A stretch of 64,000 nucleotides of DNA from Agreia sp. VKM Ac-1783 (GCF_900177765.1 NZ_FXWI01000004.1:62001-126000); one strand, 5' to 3'; counted from the first letter of the stretch, positions 41,416 to 50,740 are shown. Numbers and translations: made by a program. The notes: generated by a model not told the origin, from the letters alone.

Positions 41416-42924
41416 ATGAGTGTTCAGCCACCCGCCACCGTCCGCCGCGCAGGGCATCGAGAATGGATGGCTCTTGCCGTCGTGACCCTCGCCGTTGTTC
41501 TTCTGGCCATAGACGGGACGGTACTTGCGCTAGCCGTGCCGTCTCTCACGGAGTCTCTTGCACCCACGGCAACGCAGATCCTGTGGATCGGCGACATATA
41601 CTCGTTGGCTCTGGCGGGTCTTCTTATCACGATGGGAAATGTCGCCGACCGCATAGGACGCAAGCGCCTTCTCCTCATCGGGGCCGTCGGCTTCGGTCTG
41701 GCCTCTGCGATTGCCGCCTTCGCACCCACACCTGAACTGCTCATCGCGGCTCGCGCATTGCTCGGCATCAGTGGTGCGACGATCATGCCCTCGACATTGT
41801 CGATCGTGCGGAACCTTTTCCCTGACGCGCGTCAGCGCACCCGAGCCATAGCTATCTGGTCCGCGGGAGCGACGGGCGGTGCCGCTGTCGGTCCTCTCGT
41901 CGGGGGCGTCCTCCTCGAGAACTTCTGGTGGGGATCAGTATTTCTCATCAACGTCCCCGTCGTCTTGATCCTCGTACCAGCCGGGATCTTCCTCTTGCCG
42001 GAATCTCGGAATGTCCGCGCCGGTCGCATCGACGTCGTGTCCGCCATCCTCTCCCTCTGCGCAATAGTTCCGATCGTGTACTCCGCCAAGACGTTCGCGA
42101 CCGCCGGCGTCTCGGCAGAGGGAGTAGGCGCAGCTGTACTTGGCGCCTTCTGTGGAGCGATATTCGTTCTACGCCAGCGACGCCTCGCTCATCCGATGAT
42201 CGACATCGCCCTTTTCAAAAAACCCGCCTTCAGTGGGGCGGTCATCTCGAACACCATGGCCATCTTCGCGTTCGTTGGAGTTCTCTTCTTCTTCTCCCAG
42301 TACCTTCAACTGGTCCGCGGCTTTGGACCTCTGCAGGCGGGCCTTCTCGAGCTTCCGGCCACAATAGCGTCGCTCCTTGTCGTCATCGTCATCGGCACCA
42401 TGGTCTCGAAGTGGGGCCGAGGTCCTGTCATCGGTGCCGGCCTCGGCACAGCGGCCGTCGGAATGGTGATCTTGGCAGGCGGTGAGCCCTTAGAGGGGAT
42501 CGGCATATTGGTTCTTGCGCTGACGGTGATCGGGGTGGGTGCCGGCGTTGCCATGACAGTATCTGTTGATGCCGTCATGACTGCCGTTCCCCGCGAGCGG
42601 GCAGGCGCCGCGTCGGCCGTTTCCGAAACAGCATACGAACTGGGAATCGCCCTCGGAATCGCTATCCTGGGCTCAATTCTCACGTCAAACTATCGCTCGG
42701 GGCTCAGCCTCCCGGATGGACTGGACTCGAAGACGGAGACAACGATTCGAGACTCGCTGGCATCGGCGAGCCACGCGCCCGAGCACCTGTATCTCATGGC
42801 TCAAGAATCTTTCGTCTCGGCGATGCAGAACACGTCGCTGATCGCGGCGGCTCTCACAGCGATTGCGGCAGTCATTGCGTGGCGATTGATCCCAGCCACT
42901 CGGCACTCCTCTGATGGCCACTGA
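41416..42924 (+). CDS. DHA2 family MFS exporter (QacA/SmvA-like)
   Basis: 502 residues with 14 TMs. TM1 holds VVLLAIDGTVLALAVPSL (motif D1), the next loop GNVADRIGRKRLLLIG (motif A), and TM5 GGAAVGPLVGGVLL (motif C). Expected to expel cationic or amphipathic toxic compounds. Probably a leaderless mRNA. Followed 88 bp later by a TetR gene on the same strand, which likely controls it through the ACCGAC/GTCGGT site upstream. Confidence 0.92.
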   Translation: MSVQPPATVRRAGHREWMALAVVTLAVVLLAIDGTVLALAVPSLTESLAPTATQILWIGDIYSLALAGLLITMGNVADRIGRKRLLLIGAVGFGLASAIAAFAPTPELLIAARALLGISGATIMPSTLSIVRNLFPDARQRTRAIAIWSAGATGGAAVGPLVGGVLLENFWWGSVFLINVPVVLILVPAGIFLLPESRNVRAGRIDVVSAILSLCAIVPIVYSAKTFATAGVSAEGVGAAVLGAFCGAIFVLRQRRLAHPMIDIALFKKPAFSGAVISNTMAIFAFVGVLFFFSQYLQLVRGFGPLQAGLLELPATIASLLVVIVIGTMVSKWGRGPVIGAGLGTAAVGMVILAGGEPLEGIGILVLALTVIGVGAGVAMTVSVDAVMTAVPRERAGAASAVSETAYELGIALGIAILGSILTSNYRSGLSLPDGLDSKTETTIRDSLASASHAPEHLYLMAQESFVSAMQNTSLIAAALTAIAAVIAWRLIPATRHSSDGH

Positions 42925-43012
42925 TGCGGCTGCAGTGAGACGTGCCGATAGCGACCAAGACCGTCCATGAGGCTGCTACTGTTCCATACACGTCCGTACG
43001 AGGGGCCAAAAG

Positions 43013-43582
43013 ATGTCGGGAGTCGTCCGTAGGAGAAACTCTGAGACAACCCGTCGGGCGATTCTTGGAGCGGCTCGAGAGGTCATCAGAGAGCGCGGAG
43101 GTGGAGTCGCTCTCGCGGAGATCGCCGCGGCGGCAGGTGTGTCCAAAAGCGGCCTCCTGCACCACTTCGCATCACGGGATGCGCTTTTCCTTGCCGTAGC
43201 GGAAGACATCGTCGAGTTCACTCGTTCTCGAATGCTGAACAGCATAGATTCGGAGGACGATAGCCCGGGCAGAGTATTGCGCGCATACTTACGCACCGCT
43301 TTAGACGCCCGGAGCGCGCGCGAGTGGTTCGACCCTACGGGCTTATGGGCTTCGCTGCACAGTGCTCCCGGCGTACCTGAGCTCCTCTCCGAAGATGAAC
43401 GCTGGCTGCGGGAACGTTTCGCAGAGGACGGATTGCACCCCCAGCGCGTTCTCGTGATCTCCCGTGCGGCGGAGGGCCTCGCCGTTTCGTCCATCTGGGA
43501 CGACCTGTCCCCCGAGGAATATCGGCTGTCATACGAACTGCTCGTCGCACTGACCATGGAAAACGGCCCACTGGTCACATGA
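43013..43582 (+). CDS. TetR family regulator, probable repressor of the upstream exporter
   Basis: 189 residues. Helix-turn-helix ILGAAREVIRERGGGVALAEIAAAAGVSKSGLLHHFASRDALFLAV at about 17-62. SKSGLLHHFAS is typical of TetR proteins linked to QacA/SmvA-type pumps (TetR_C_37-like group). C-terminal domain helical with LSPEEYRLSYELLVALTMENG. Start ATG at 43013; no strong ribosome binding site. Downstream of, and on the same strand as, its likely target. Confidence 0.9.
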   Translation: MSGVVRRRNSETTRRAILGAAREVIRERGGGVALAEIAAAAGVSKSGLLHHFASRDALFLAVAEDIVEFTRSRMLNSIDSEDDSPGRVLRAYLRTALDARSAREWFDPTGLWASLHSAPGVPELLSEDERWLRERFAEDGLHPQRVLVISRAAEGLAVSSIWDDLSPEEYRLSYELLVALTMENGPLVT

Positions 43583-43655
43583 GTCCCAGGGGGGCGCCCC
43601 TCCCTCTCGTGTGCCGTTGCACGGCGCGGGGTCTAGTCTCTCCTGTCCCGCCGGG

Positions 43656-44972
43656 CTACCGCGTGGCCGCGCCGATTGCGGCGTCGATACTCGAAAGCAG
43701 CCAGTCGATGTCGGTTGAGGCGAATGCCAACGGGGGGCGCAGTTTCAGGACACTACCTCCCGGACCCGCTACGGAGGTGAGAACGTGTCGGTTACGCATT
43801 TCTTCGACCACATCCAAGGCGAGTTGAGTCGCTGGCGTCTTCGATGATCGGTCCAGGACGAGCTCGAGTCCGGTGAATTGTCCCGAACCGCGGATGTCGC
43901 CGATCACCTCGTGGCGCTGTGCGAGATCAGCCAATCCGCGCCTGACCTCATTTCCCACCGTCATCGCGCGATCCTGAAGTCCTTCGTCGCGAATGACATC
44001 AAGGACCGCCTGTGCCGCTGCGATTGAGACGGGGTTGCCGCCGAAGGTATTGAAGTACGGGATCTTGGTGCTGAAAGCCTCGAGGACGTGGCGTCGGGCT
44101 GCCATTCCAGAGATCGGCATCCCGTTCCCCATAGGTTTGCCCATGGTGACAATGTCCGGGATGACGTCGTGCCGACCGAAGCCCCAGAAGGATTCACCGG
44201 TGCGTGCAAACCCGGGTTGCACCTCGTCTGCGATGAAGACTCCTCCGTTTGCATGAACGACATCGATGGCCTGGGCGAGCATGCCAGGGTTGCCGGTGAA
44301 AACGCCATCCGAGGAGAACACGGAATCCGCGATGAACCCGGCGAAAGCAACGCCGTCCTCGCGCATTCTGTTGATCGTGCGTTGCATTTCCTGAGCGAAC
44401 GCCGCTCCGACGTCGGGGCCTAGGCGATACGTGTCGGGTGCCTGTATCGATCGCGATGTGGCGTCCTGGGGCTGATTCGACCCGAGTGCGGGCGAGTGAG
44501 CGGATGTGAGCTCTGTGTTGCCGTGATAGGCCTCATTGCTCACGATGATGCCTCGGCCTCCGGTGTATTCGCGTGCGACTCTGATAGCGAGGTCGTTCGC
44601 CTCCGAGCCTGTACACATGAACATGATCTGGTCGATATCGTCGGGCAGGGTCGACAGGACGTCGTCTGCGTATGCCAGGACGGAATCGTGCAAGTAGCGG
44701 GTGTGCGTGTTGAGGAGTTTCATCTGTCGCGTGACTGCTTCGACCACGCGGGGATGCGCGTGGCCGATGCTTGGCACGTTGTTGTACATGTCGAGGTACT
44801 TGTGCCCGTCGGCATCCCACAGGTAAGCGCCAGCACCGCGGACGAGATGGACGGGATTTCGGTAGAACAGTCGGTAGGACGCGCCGAGGACATCGGCTCG
44901 TTTGCCTGTCATGAGCCGGGTCGATTCGTCGAGACCTCCTTCGTTCTCGGCGCGGAAGCTGTTCCCGTCCAT
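43656..44972 (-). CDS. Class III aminotransferase family PLP enzyme, possibly a phospho-lyase
   Basis: 438 residues, normal for the family. PLP-binding features: TGSEANDLAIRVAREYTGGRGIIV near 121-144, NEAYHGNT near 146, FIADEVQPGFART near 246-258 and the Schiff-base Lys in MGKPMGNGMP (about K279). Sequence features are closer to the AGXT2L/ethanolamine-phosphate phospho-lyase branch than to ornithine or GABA transaminases. It is divergent from an APH-type kinase at 45280, the same partner seen in hydroxylysine degradation. ATG at 44972 is the chosen start; ATG at 44912 is possible. Exact reaction is inferred. Confidence 0.85.
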   Translation of the reverse strand: MDGNSFRAENEGGLDESTRLMTGKRADVLGASYRLFYRNPVHLVRGAGAYLWDADGHKYLDMYNNVPSIGHAHPRVVEAVTRQMKLLNTHTRYLHDSVLAYADDVLSTLPDDIDQIMFMCTGSEANDLAIRVAREYTGGRGIIVSNEAYHGNTELTSAHSPALGSNQPQDATSRSIQAPDTYRLGPDVGAAFAQEMQRTINRMREDGVAFAGFIADSVFSSDGVFTGNPGMLAQAIDVVHANGGVFIADEVQPGFARTGESFWGFGRHDVIPDIVTMGKPMGNGMPISGMAARRHVLEAFSTKIPYFNTFGGNPVSIAAAQAVLDVIRDEGLQDRAMTVGNEVRRGLADLAQRHEVIGDIRGSGQFTGLELVLDRSSKTPATQLALDVVEEMRNRHVLTSVAGPGGSVLKLRPPLAFASTDIDWLLSSIDAAIGAATR

Positions 44973-45279
44973 GATGGTGGATCGTGTCGACAAGGGGAGT
45001 CCGTTCGTAGTGGGGCGGCGCCCGGAGGCGCTGTCATTGAGTCGGGCGAGGTGAGGCACCAGACCGGTTCTGATTGGTGTGAACACCCACCATCCCGCAA
45101 ACACTTGCGCTCGCGCCCCAGCTAGGTTTCCGTCATGTAACGGAGACCGAGGCCAACATGAATGGTTTGTTTCCCCGATTAAGTCGATGTTAAGAACGAC
45201 CGCCAGACCACCCTCGAAGACGAGGACAGCCGTAATCTTCTGAAGGTGAGGCGCCGGGCCCGATCACTAAGGGCTCATC

Positions 45280-46350
45280 GTGGTAATAAGTACCGATCAA
45301 GAAATTCCCTCCGCGCTCAGCGGCGTTTCGCCGCTGACTGTCTTCGACTCATTGCAGCGGGGAGCGGCGGCGCCCGCCTGGATCATGCACGGCATCTGCG
45401 CTCGCTGGCAGTTGGCTGAGATGAACGTTGATGCCGTGCTGATCGCGGTCTCCGAAAACGCCACCTTCCGTGTCTCGGTCAACGGACTGCCACGCATGGT
45501 CGTGCGCCTTCACCGACCGGGTTATGTCGGCGATCTGGCTAACGCGCGCTCGGAACTCACCTGGGTCGAAGCGATCTCGACGAGCACGCCGCTTCGCACA
45601 CCACCGCCCGTCAGAGGTGTCGATGGCGACTTCGTCCAGTCGTTTCCGGGACCGGACTCCAGGAACTGGAGCGCAGTCGCTTTCGAATTCGTTTCCGGCC
45701 GAATTCTTGAAGAGCACACGAACCTGGTGCCGCATTTCGCGCAGATCGGGAGGCTTACCGCTGTGCTTCACCAGCAGGCCCGGTCGTGGAAACTACCTCC
45801 CGGGTTCCAACGCTTCGACTGGAACCTGACCGATATGGTCGGCCCTACCGCCCGCTGGGGCAACTGGGAGAACTGGCCCCTGAAACGTGCAGAACATGCG
45901 CTGGTGAAGCGAGCCGAAGAGCAGGCTCTGAGCGACCTGTCCGGCCTCACTAAATCAGTGAGGAGTTGGGGCCTTATCCACTCCGACCTTCGTCCCTCGA
46001 ATCTCATGCTCGAGGGGAACGAACTCACAGTCATCGACTTCGACGATGCAGGCTTCAGCTGGTTCCTCTACGACTTCGCCTCAGCCTTGACCTTCTACGA
46101 ACACACCCCGGAGGCCCCAGAAATGGCGGCCAACTGGATCGAGGGGTATTCGTCTCTGGTTCCCCTGACTATTCAGGACCGCAAGCACGCCGCGGCGCTC
46201 TCTGTCATACGACGCCTGACGATGCTCGGGTGGGCAACAACCCACCGCGAGGACGCCCTGCCGAAGAACCTGTGGACTGAAAATGCGCCAGGAACCGTCG
46301 AGATCGCTTCACGGTACCTCGCGAACAGCTCGTGGCTCGTAGACGGATAG
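45280..46350 (+). CDS. APH-family small-molecule kinase (aminoglycoside phosphotransferase fold)
   Basis: 356 residues. Catalytic loop GLIHSDLRPSNLM (Asp 236, Asn 241) and metal-binding VIDFDDAGFSWFLYDFASAL (Asp 253) are those of the APH/choline kinase fold, with the rest resembling homoserine- or hydroxylysine-kinase-like members (RWQLAEMNVDAVLIAVSENATFRV at the N-lobe). Such enzymes phosphorylate hydroxyl groups of amino alcohols or hydroxy amino acids. GTG start at 45280. Divergent from the class III aminotransferase, which suggests kinase then PLP phospho-lyase. Substrate unproven. Confidence 0.85.
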   Translation: MVISTDQEIPSALSGVSPLTVFDSLQRGAAAPAWIMHGICARWQLAEMNVDAVLIAVSENATFRVSVNGLPRMVVRLHRPGYVGDLANARSELTWVEAISTSTPLRTPPPVRGVDGDFVQSFPGPDSRNWSAVAFEFVSGRILEEHTNLVPHFAQIGRLTAVLHQQARSWKLPPGFQRFDWNLTDMVGPTARWGNWENWPLKRAEHALVKRAEEQALSDLSGLTKSVRSWGLIHSDLRPSNLMLEGNELTVIDFDDAGFSWFLYDFASALTFYEHTPEAPEMAANWIEGYSSLVPLTIQDRKHAAALSVIRRLTMLGWATTHREDALPKNLWTENAPGTVEIASRYLANSSWLVDG

Positions 46351-46496
46351 AAGCCGAAACATGCCATTCACATGCGACGGCCACTAGTTCACACACCCGA
46401 AACACTCAGCGGCTTCTGGCGGGCACTCACCCGGGAAGCTTGACCCACCCGCACCGAAACGCGGGGGAACAACACAAGATCATCAAGGAGAACCCC

Positions 46497-47414
46497 ATGG
46501 TAATGACAAGTTCCGACATCAAGCTCGAAATGTCCGAGAGGCGACTTGGTGGGGCCGGCGTTGACTTTCGCATCGTCGAACTCAGCGAGTTCGGCGATGA
46601 GACAGTGTGGCCTGGCCTTGCCTCTACCCTCCCCCACATCGTTCACGCCAAGATCGATGCGGGCATGACGATTCCAGCAGCGGCGCACTCATCGTGGTAC
46701 TCCACCTACGTTCTCGCGGGAAGCGGAACCGTCGACGGCCACACGTTGAAAGCGGGCGACGTGATCATCTCTCCGCCATGGGCGGAGGCCGGTGAATTCG
46801 TCAGCGGACCAGACGGGTACGAGGAGTTCACCCTCTTCAACGATGGCCCCGGCGTCTACCCTCACCTGACGAGTGCTCCGGCCGACAGCGAGACGCTGCA
46901 GCGGCTTTTCGGGATATTCGAGCCCGATGTGATCGCGTTCACGTCGACTATCGAGGCGCCGACCGGCGAGCGTGAGTTCTACCTCGACAACGACAAGAAC
47001 CGCTTCAACACTCCGTTCTACAGCTCGAAGCTGTGGGAGTCCGGCCCGATGGGGTGGATTGATTCCGACAAGATCGGACCCGCGCACCCGGATATCGTCG
47101 CCAGCTCGAACCCGTTCCTCAGCCAGACGGTTATCCCCGGCGGCGAAGACATGCCCAAGTGGCCCGATCACCGCCACGAGGGCTGGACCTTCCTCTACAT
47201 CCTCGACGGCTACTACCAGGAATCCACTATGCGGCTGGACGCGGGGCAGATGTGGATAACAGCCCCGTCGCACGTGTTCGACGCGCGCCTCCGACCGGGC
47301 CCGGACGGGGTCTCGGAGATCGCGGTCTTCGGCGACGGCCCCTCCGTGACGCCCATCATCCTCAGCGACTCCAGTCCCGATACCGCAACCTTCGCACAGT
47401 CGCTGCAGCTCTGA
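46497..47414 (+). CDS. Bicupin protein of unknown reaction
   Basis: 305 residues with two cupin barrels. The first is at about 40-115 (IPAAAHSSWYSTYVLAGSGTVDGHTLKAGDVIISPPW), the second at about 210-285 (WPDHRHEGWTFLYILDGYYQESTMRLDAGQMWI). Histidines in the second barrel could bind a metal, while the first has only one in the expected place. AAGGAG lies 6 nt before the ATG. Downstream of the kinase, before a hairpin and an MFS gene, so it is probably an isomerase, dioxygenase or decarboxylase in the same pathway. No closer family is recognised. Confidence 0.82.
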   Translation: MVMTSSDIKLEMSERRLGGAGVDFRIVELSEFGDETVWPGLASTLPHIVHAKIDAGMTIPAAAHSSWYSTYVLAGSGTVDGHTLKAGDVIISPPWAEAGEFVSGPDGYEEFTLFNDGPGVYPHLTSAPADSETLQRLFGIFEPDVIAFTSTIEAPTGEREFYLDNDKNRFNTPFYSSKLWESGPMGWIDSDKIGPAHPDIVASSNPFLSQTVIPGGEDMPKWPDHRHEGWTFLYILDGYYQESTMRLDAGQMWITAPSHVFDARLRPGPDGVSEIAVFGDGPSVTPIILSDSSPDTATFAQSLQL

Positions 47415-47424
47415 CCCTCTGCGC

Positions 47425-47458
47425 CCAACCGTCCACCGGGCATCCGGTGGACGGTTGG
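47425..47458 (+). terminator. Perfect hairpin after bicupin gene
   Basis: CCAACCGTCCACCGG and its perfect reverse complement are separated by GCAT: 15-bp stem, 4-nt loop, 10 nt after the bicupin stop. No U tract. It ends the bicupin transcript or lowers expression of the MFS gene that follows 98 nt later. Confidence 0.8.
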
Positions 47459-47556
47459 CTCAGACCCGCCGCCCGCACCTCTTGAGAAGGGCGCTCCTCG
47501 CCGAATCACTGCAACATCTGCCCCGCCTGGCAGACAATAACCGGAAGGCTCCAAAA

Positions 47557-49059
47557 ATGCCTGCACCAATCCGCTCCAACGCACCTGTCACTGATTCACA
47601 CCCGTCGCCTACCGGAGCCTCGACGAGAGGCCCTACGGGGACCTTCTTCCTCGTTCTGGCCGTGTCGATGTCCATGATCCAGTACGCATTCATGCTGGGT
47701 TTTCTCAACGTCGGCATTGTTCAAATCCAAGGAGAATTGAAAGCTGGAATCGAGTTCACCAGCTGGCTGTTCCTTGGCGGCCAGATGTTCAGTGTCCTGA
47801 TCTCCCTGGTCGCCGGCCGGCTTGGAGACTCGTATGGGCGGAAACGTGTCTTGGTCATCCTCTACTCCTTGTCCGTCATCGGATCGCTACTTGCCCTCAT
47901 CGCGGGAGGCCCGTGGCTGCTCCTGATCGCGTTGACCCTGCAAGGCGCCGCTCTGGCTACACCGAGCCTGGCATCCGCGATCATCCAGCAGCAGGTCGCG
48001 CCCAAGCATGTCCCCGTCGCCATCGGTTGGCAGTACGGTTCCCAAAGCATCGGCTCTCTCACAGGGGCGCTGCTCGGCGGTTTCCTGCTCGTGAATCTGC
48101 CCTTCCAGACAGTTTTCGCCATACCCGCCGCCCTCGCCGCCGCTGGACTCATCCTCACCCTGGTGTTCGCTAAGAAGGACGAGAATCTGACCAGGCAACC
48201 ACTGGACTGGAAATCCAGTTCGCTCCTGACGATCGGATTCTTCACCTTCATCCTCGCTCTCAGCGAAGTGAACGTCTGGGGGGTGTCGTCCCTCTCGTTC
48301 GTCGGCTGCATCGCGCTGAGCATCGCCGCATTCATCGGGTTCGTTGTCTCCAGCCGCCGGTCCGCCAACCCGCTCATCCCACTCGCCGTGTTGAAGTCCC
48401 GGTCCGTGTGGATGTCACTCCTGCTCGTGACTCTGTTTTCCGTCGCCACGATCTTCGACTACTACATGCTGCCCTACTTCCTCGCAAACCCGGCAGAAAG
48501 CGGTCGTGGCTTCGGCTGGACATCCGACGCGATCGGTGTGGTCGTCGCCTTCACCGGGATCTTCGCCGTGCTCGGCGCCCCACTCTCCGGAGTAGTGACA
48601 CGGCTCATCGGAAGTGGAAAATCGATGGCGATCGGCTTCGGGATCGCAGCGGCCTCACAACTGGTTATGGGATGGGTTCCGTTCCCCGCAGAATTCATCT
48701 ACGTCATCCAGGCAGCTGCCGGTCTCGGCGCCGGATGGGCTTTCGCCTCCGTGATGAATGCTGTCGTCGAAGGCGCGACCATCAATGTGCCCGCCCTGCT
48801 GGCAACGATCGTCTCCCTCTCGGTCGTTATGCAGACCGTCGGCAACTCTGTCGGAATCGCGACCACCGCAGCAATAGTCAGCGGATCGACAAGGCCTGAC
48901 GGTGTCCTACCGCCGTCGACATTCATCATTCTCTTCTCGATCGCCGCCGTCTTCTACGGGGCCGGACTTGTCGTAGCGCTCCTTGTCAGGCGTGCCAGGG
49001 CGACCTCTGGCGAACTACTACCCGAATCAGAAGTCGACGCTCCTGTGATAAAACTCTAA
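47557..49059 (+). CDS. MFS transporter, 14-TM type, of the kinase/bicupin cluster
   Basis: 500 residues, 14 hydrophobic segments. Motif A is VAGRLGDSYGRKRVLVI; TM5 carries SIGSLTGALLGGFLL. Despite the DHA2-like topology it sits in a catabolic cluster and could import or export a pathway compound. ATG at 47557 is supported by GGAAGG 8 nt upstream. Followed 22 nt later by the GntR gene, so the two are likely co-transcribed. Confidence 0.88.
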   Translation: MPAPIRSNAPVTDSHPSPTGASTRGPTGTFFLVLAVSMSMIQYAFMLGFLNVGIVQIQGELKAGIEFTSWLFLGGQMFSVLISLVAGRLGDSYGRKRVLVILYSLSVIGSLLALIAGGPWLLLIALTLQGAALATPSLASAIIQQQVAPKHVPVAIGWQYGSQSIGSLTGALLGGFLLVNLPFQTVFAIPAALAAAGLILTLVFAKKDENLTRQPLDWKSSSLLTIGFFTFILALSEVNVWGVSSLSFVGCIALSIAAFIGFVVSSRRSANPLIPLAVLKSRSVWMSLLLVTLFSVATIFDYYMLPYFLANPAESGRGFGWTSDAIGVVVAFTGIFAVLGAPLSGVVTRLIGSGKSMAIGFGIAAASQLVMGWVPFPAEFIYVIQAAAGLGAGWAFASVMNAVVEGATINVPALLATIVSLSVVMQTVGNSVGIATTAAIVSGSTRPDGVLPPSTFIILFSIAAVFYGAGLVVALLVRRARATSGELLPESEVDAPVIKL

Positions 49060-49081
49060 CCATCCGGGAGGAGGGAGCTAC

Positions 49082-49819
49082 GTGAGTTCAACGGCCAGCA
49101 ACCTTGTCGAGCGCATTCGGGAGTGGATCGCTGCCGAAGAATTCTCGGCAGGCGAACGCATCGGCACTGAACGACTTCTCGCGGAAGCGTTGCAGGCGCC
49201 GCGCTCAGCGATTCGCGCTGCTCTGGCAATCATGGAGGCCTCCGGCGAGATCCACCGCTCCATGGGTCGAAGCGGGGGCATCTTCATCCCTAGCCGCAAG
49301 ATCGAGCGACAGCTGGACACCATCGAAGGCGTACCGAGCATGCTGCGGCGCCAAGGCATGCTCTCCCGAACCCACGTCCTCGAATTCACGATCACGATCG
49401 GATCCCCGCTCGAACGCCGCAACCTCGGTTTGGACGAGGGAGACAATGTCTACCGACTCGTACGACTCCGAGAAGCAGACAATGTTCCCCTGTCCGTTGA
49501 CACAGCTGTTCTGCCGGCCAAACTCTACCCCCGACTGACGGAGAACGATCTCACAGAATCCCTCTACGAAACGCTCGCTCATCGCTACAACCAACGTCCC
49601 GTCGAAGCCGACGAATCCATCGATGTGATCGCCGCGTCAGCGACACAGGCCAGCCAACTCGGAATAGAGACCGGAGATCCCGTATTCAGCATCTGGCGTA
49701 TGACGAAGAGCCAGTCGGGCGCGTGGATGGAGCTGGCCAACGATATCTTTCGCGCCGACCGCACTCGGATCCAATCTCGGCGCCACGGCGGTCGCTGGAA
49801 ACACGTCCCACCCCAATAG
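49082..49819 (+). CDS. GntR family (HutC type) regulator with UTRA domain
   Basis: 245 residues. N-terminal winged helix: LVERIREWIAAEEFSAGERIGTERLLAEALQAPRSAIRAALAIMEASGEI, followed by GRSGGIFI. The UTRA ligand domain (about 85-235) shows LSRTHVLEFTITIGSPLERRNLGLDEGDNVYRLVRLREADNVPLSVDTAVLP and the C-terminal WMELANDIFRADRTRI. GTG start with GGAGGAGGGAG 4 nt upstream. Last gene of the island cluster and its likely regulator; ligand likely the pathway substrate or a phosphorylated intermediate. Confidence 0.92.
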   Translation: MSSTASNLVERIREWIAAEEFSAGERIGTERLLAEALQAPRSAIRAALAIMEASGEIHRSMGRSGGIFIPSRKIERQLDTIEGVPSMLRRQGMLSRTHVLEFTITIGSPLERRNLGLDEGDNVYRLVRLREADNVPLSVDTAVLPAKLYPRLTENDLTESLYETLAHRYNQRPVEADESIDVIAASATQASQLGIETGDPVFSIWRMTKSQSGAWMELANDIFRADRTRIQSRRHGGRWKHVPPQ

Positions 49820-49945
49820 ACGCGCGGTCACCGACGATGTCGGCAACGCGACGACTTCGCAATGGCTAACGGCCGGAATGTATGCGCATCCCACCGCGCC
49901 AACTAGGCTTGTCGCACACCCCGCACGCACTCACTGAGGAGACGC

Positions 49946-50740
49946 ATGACCGCGACCATTTCGCTCCAGCTCTATACGGTCAAGGAGGCGCTCGCCGCCG
50001 ATCCGGATGCGACGCTCGGGCGGATCGCCGACCTCGGCTTCACGGCCGTCGAGCTCTACGGACTGCAGCAGTTCGGCGACGCCTACGCCGCGGGGCTCCC
50101 GAAGCACGGCCTCAGCGCACCGAGCGCCCACGTGCCGCTCGCGACCGGCGAGCTCGAGGAGTCCTTCGACCTGGCCGAGCGCCTGGGCGTGAAGACGGTG
50201 ATCGAGTCGTTCACCCCGCCGACCCTCTGGGAGAGCGCCGACAACATCGCCCGCCTCGCCGACCGCCTCAACTCCGCGGTCGAGCCCGCCGCCGCCCGCG
50301 GCATGCGCGTGGGCTACCACAACCACGACGGCGAGATCCGCAACCGCGTCGAGGGCGTCACCGGCCTCGACCACTTCGCGAGCCTGCTCGACCCCGCCGT
50401 CGTTCTCGAGGTCGACGCCTACTGGGTGGCCGCGGGAGGCGAAGACCTCGTCGAGTTCCTCACCCGCAACGCCGACCGTATCAAGTTCATCCACGTGAAA
50501 GACGGATCGCTCACCGGCGACCTGCCCAACCAGGTACCCGCCGGGCATGCCTCCCTCGAGCAGCCCGAGCACCTCTCGAGCCAGCTCCCCGCAGGGCAGG
50601 GCGTCGTCCCCCTCGCCCCAGGCCTCGACGCGGTTCCCGACCTCGAGTTCGCCGTCGTCGAGTTCGACGTCTACTCGGGCGACCTCTTCGCCGGCATCGC
50701 CGAAGCCAGACAGTTCCTCGTCGAGAGGGGTCTCCGCTGA
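49946..50740 (+). CDS. Sugar phosphate isomerase/epimerase (xylose isomerase-like TIM barrel)
   Basis: 264 residues. Begins ISLQLYTVKEALAADPDATLGRIADLGFTAVELYG, typical of the AP endonuclease 2/IolE-like barrel. Metal ligands are seen in YHNHDGE, VLEVDAYWVAAGG, FIHVKDG and the last strand FAVVEFDVY. GAGGAG lies 4 nt before the ATG. Its stop overlaps the start of the Gfo/Idh gene by 1 nt (TGATG), so the two act together in sugar or inositol-like catabolism. Substrate unknown. Confidence 0.9.
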   Translation: MTATISLQLYTVKEALAADPDATLGRIADLGFTAVELYGLQQFGDAYAAGLPKHGLSAPSAHVPLATGELEESFDLAERLGVKTVIESFTPPTLWESADNIARLADRLNSAVEPAAARGMRVGYHNHDGEIRNRVEGVTGLDHFASLLDPAVVLEVDAYWVAAGGEDLVEFLTRNADRIKFIHVKDGSLTGDLPNQVPAGHASLEQPEHLSSQLPAGQGVVPLAPGLDAVPDLEFAVVEFDVYSGDLFAGIAEARQFLVERGLR

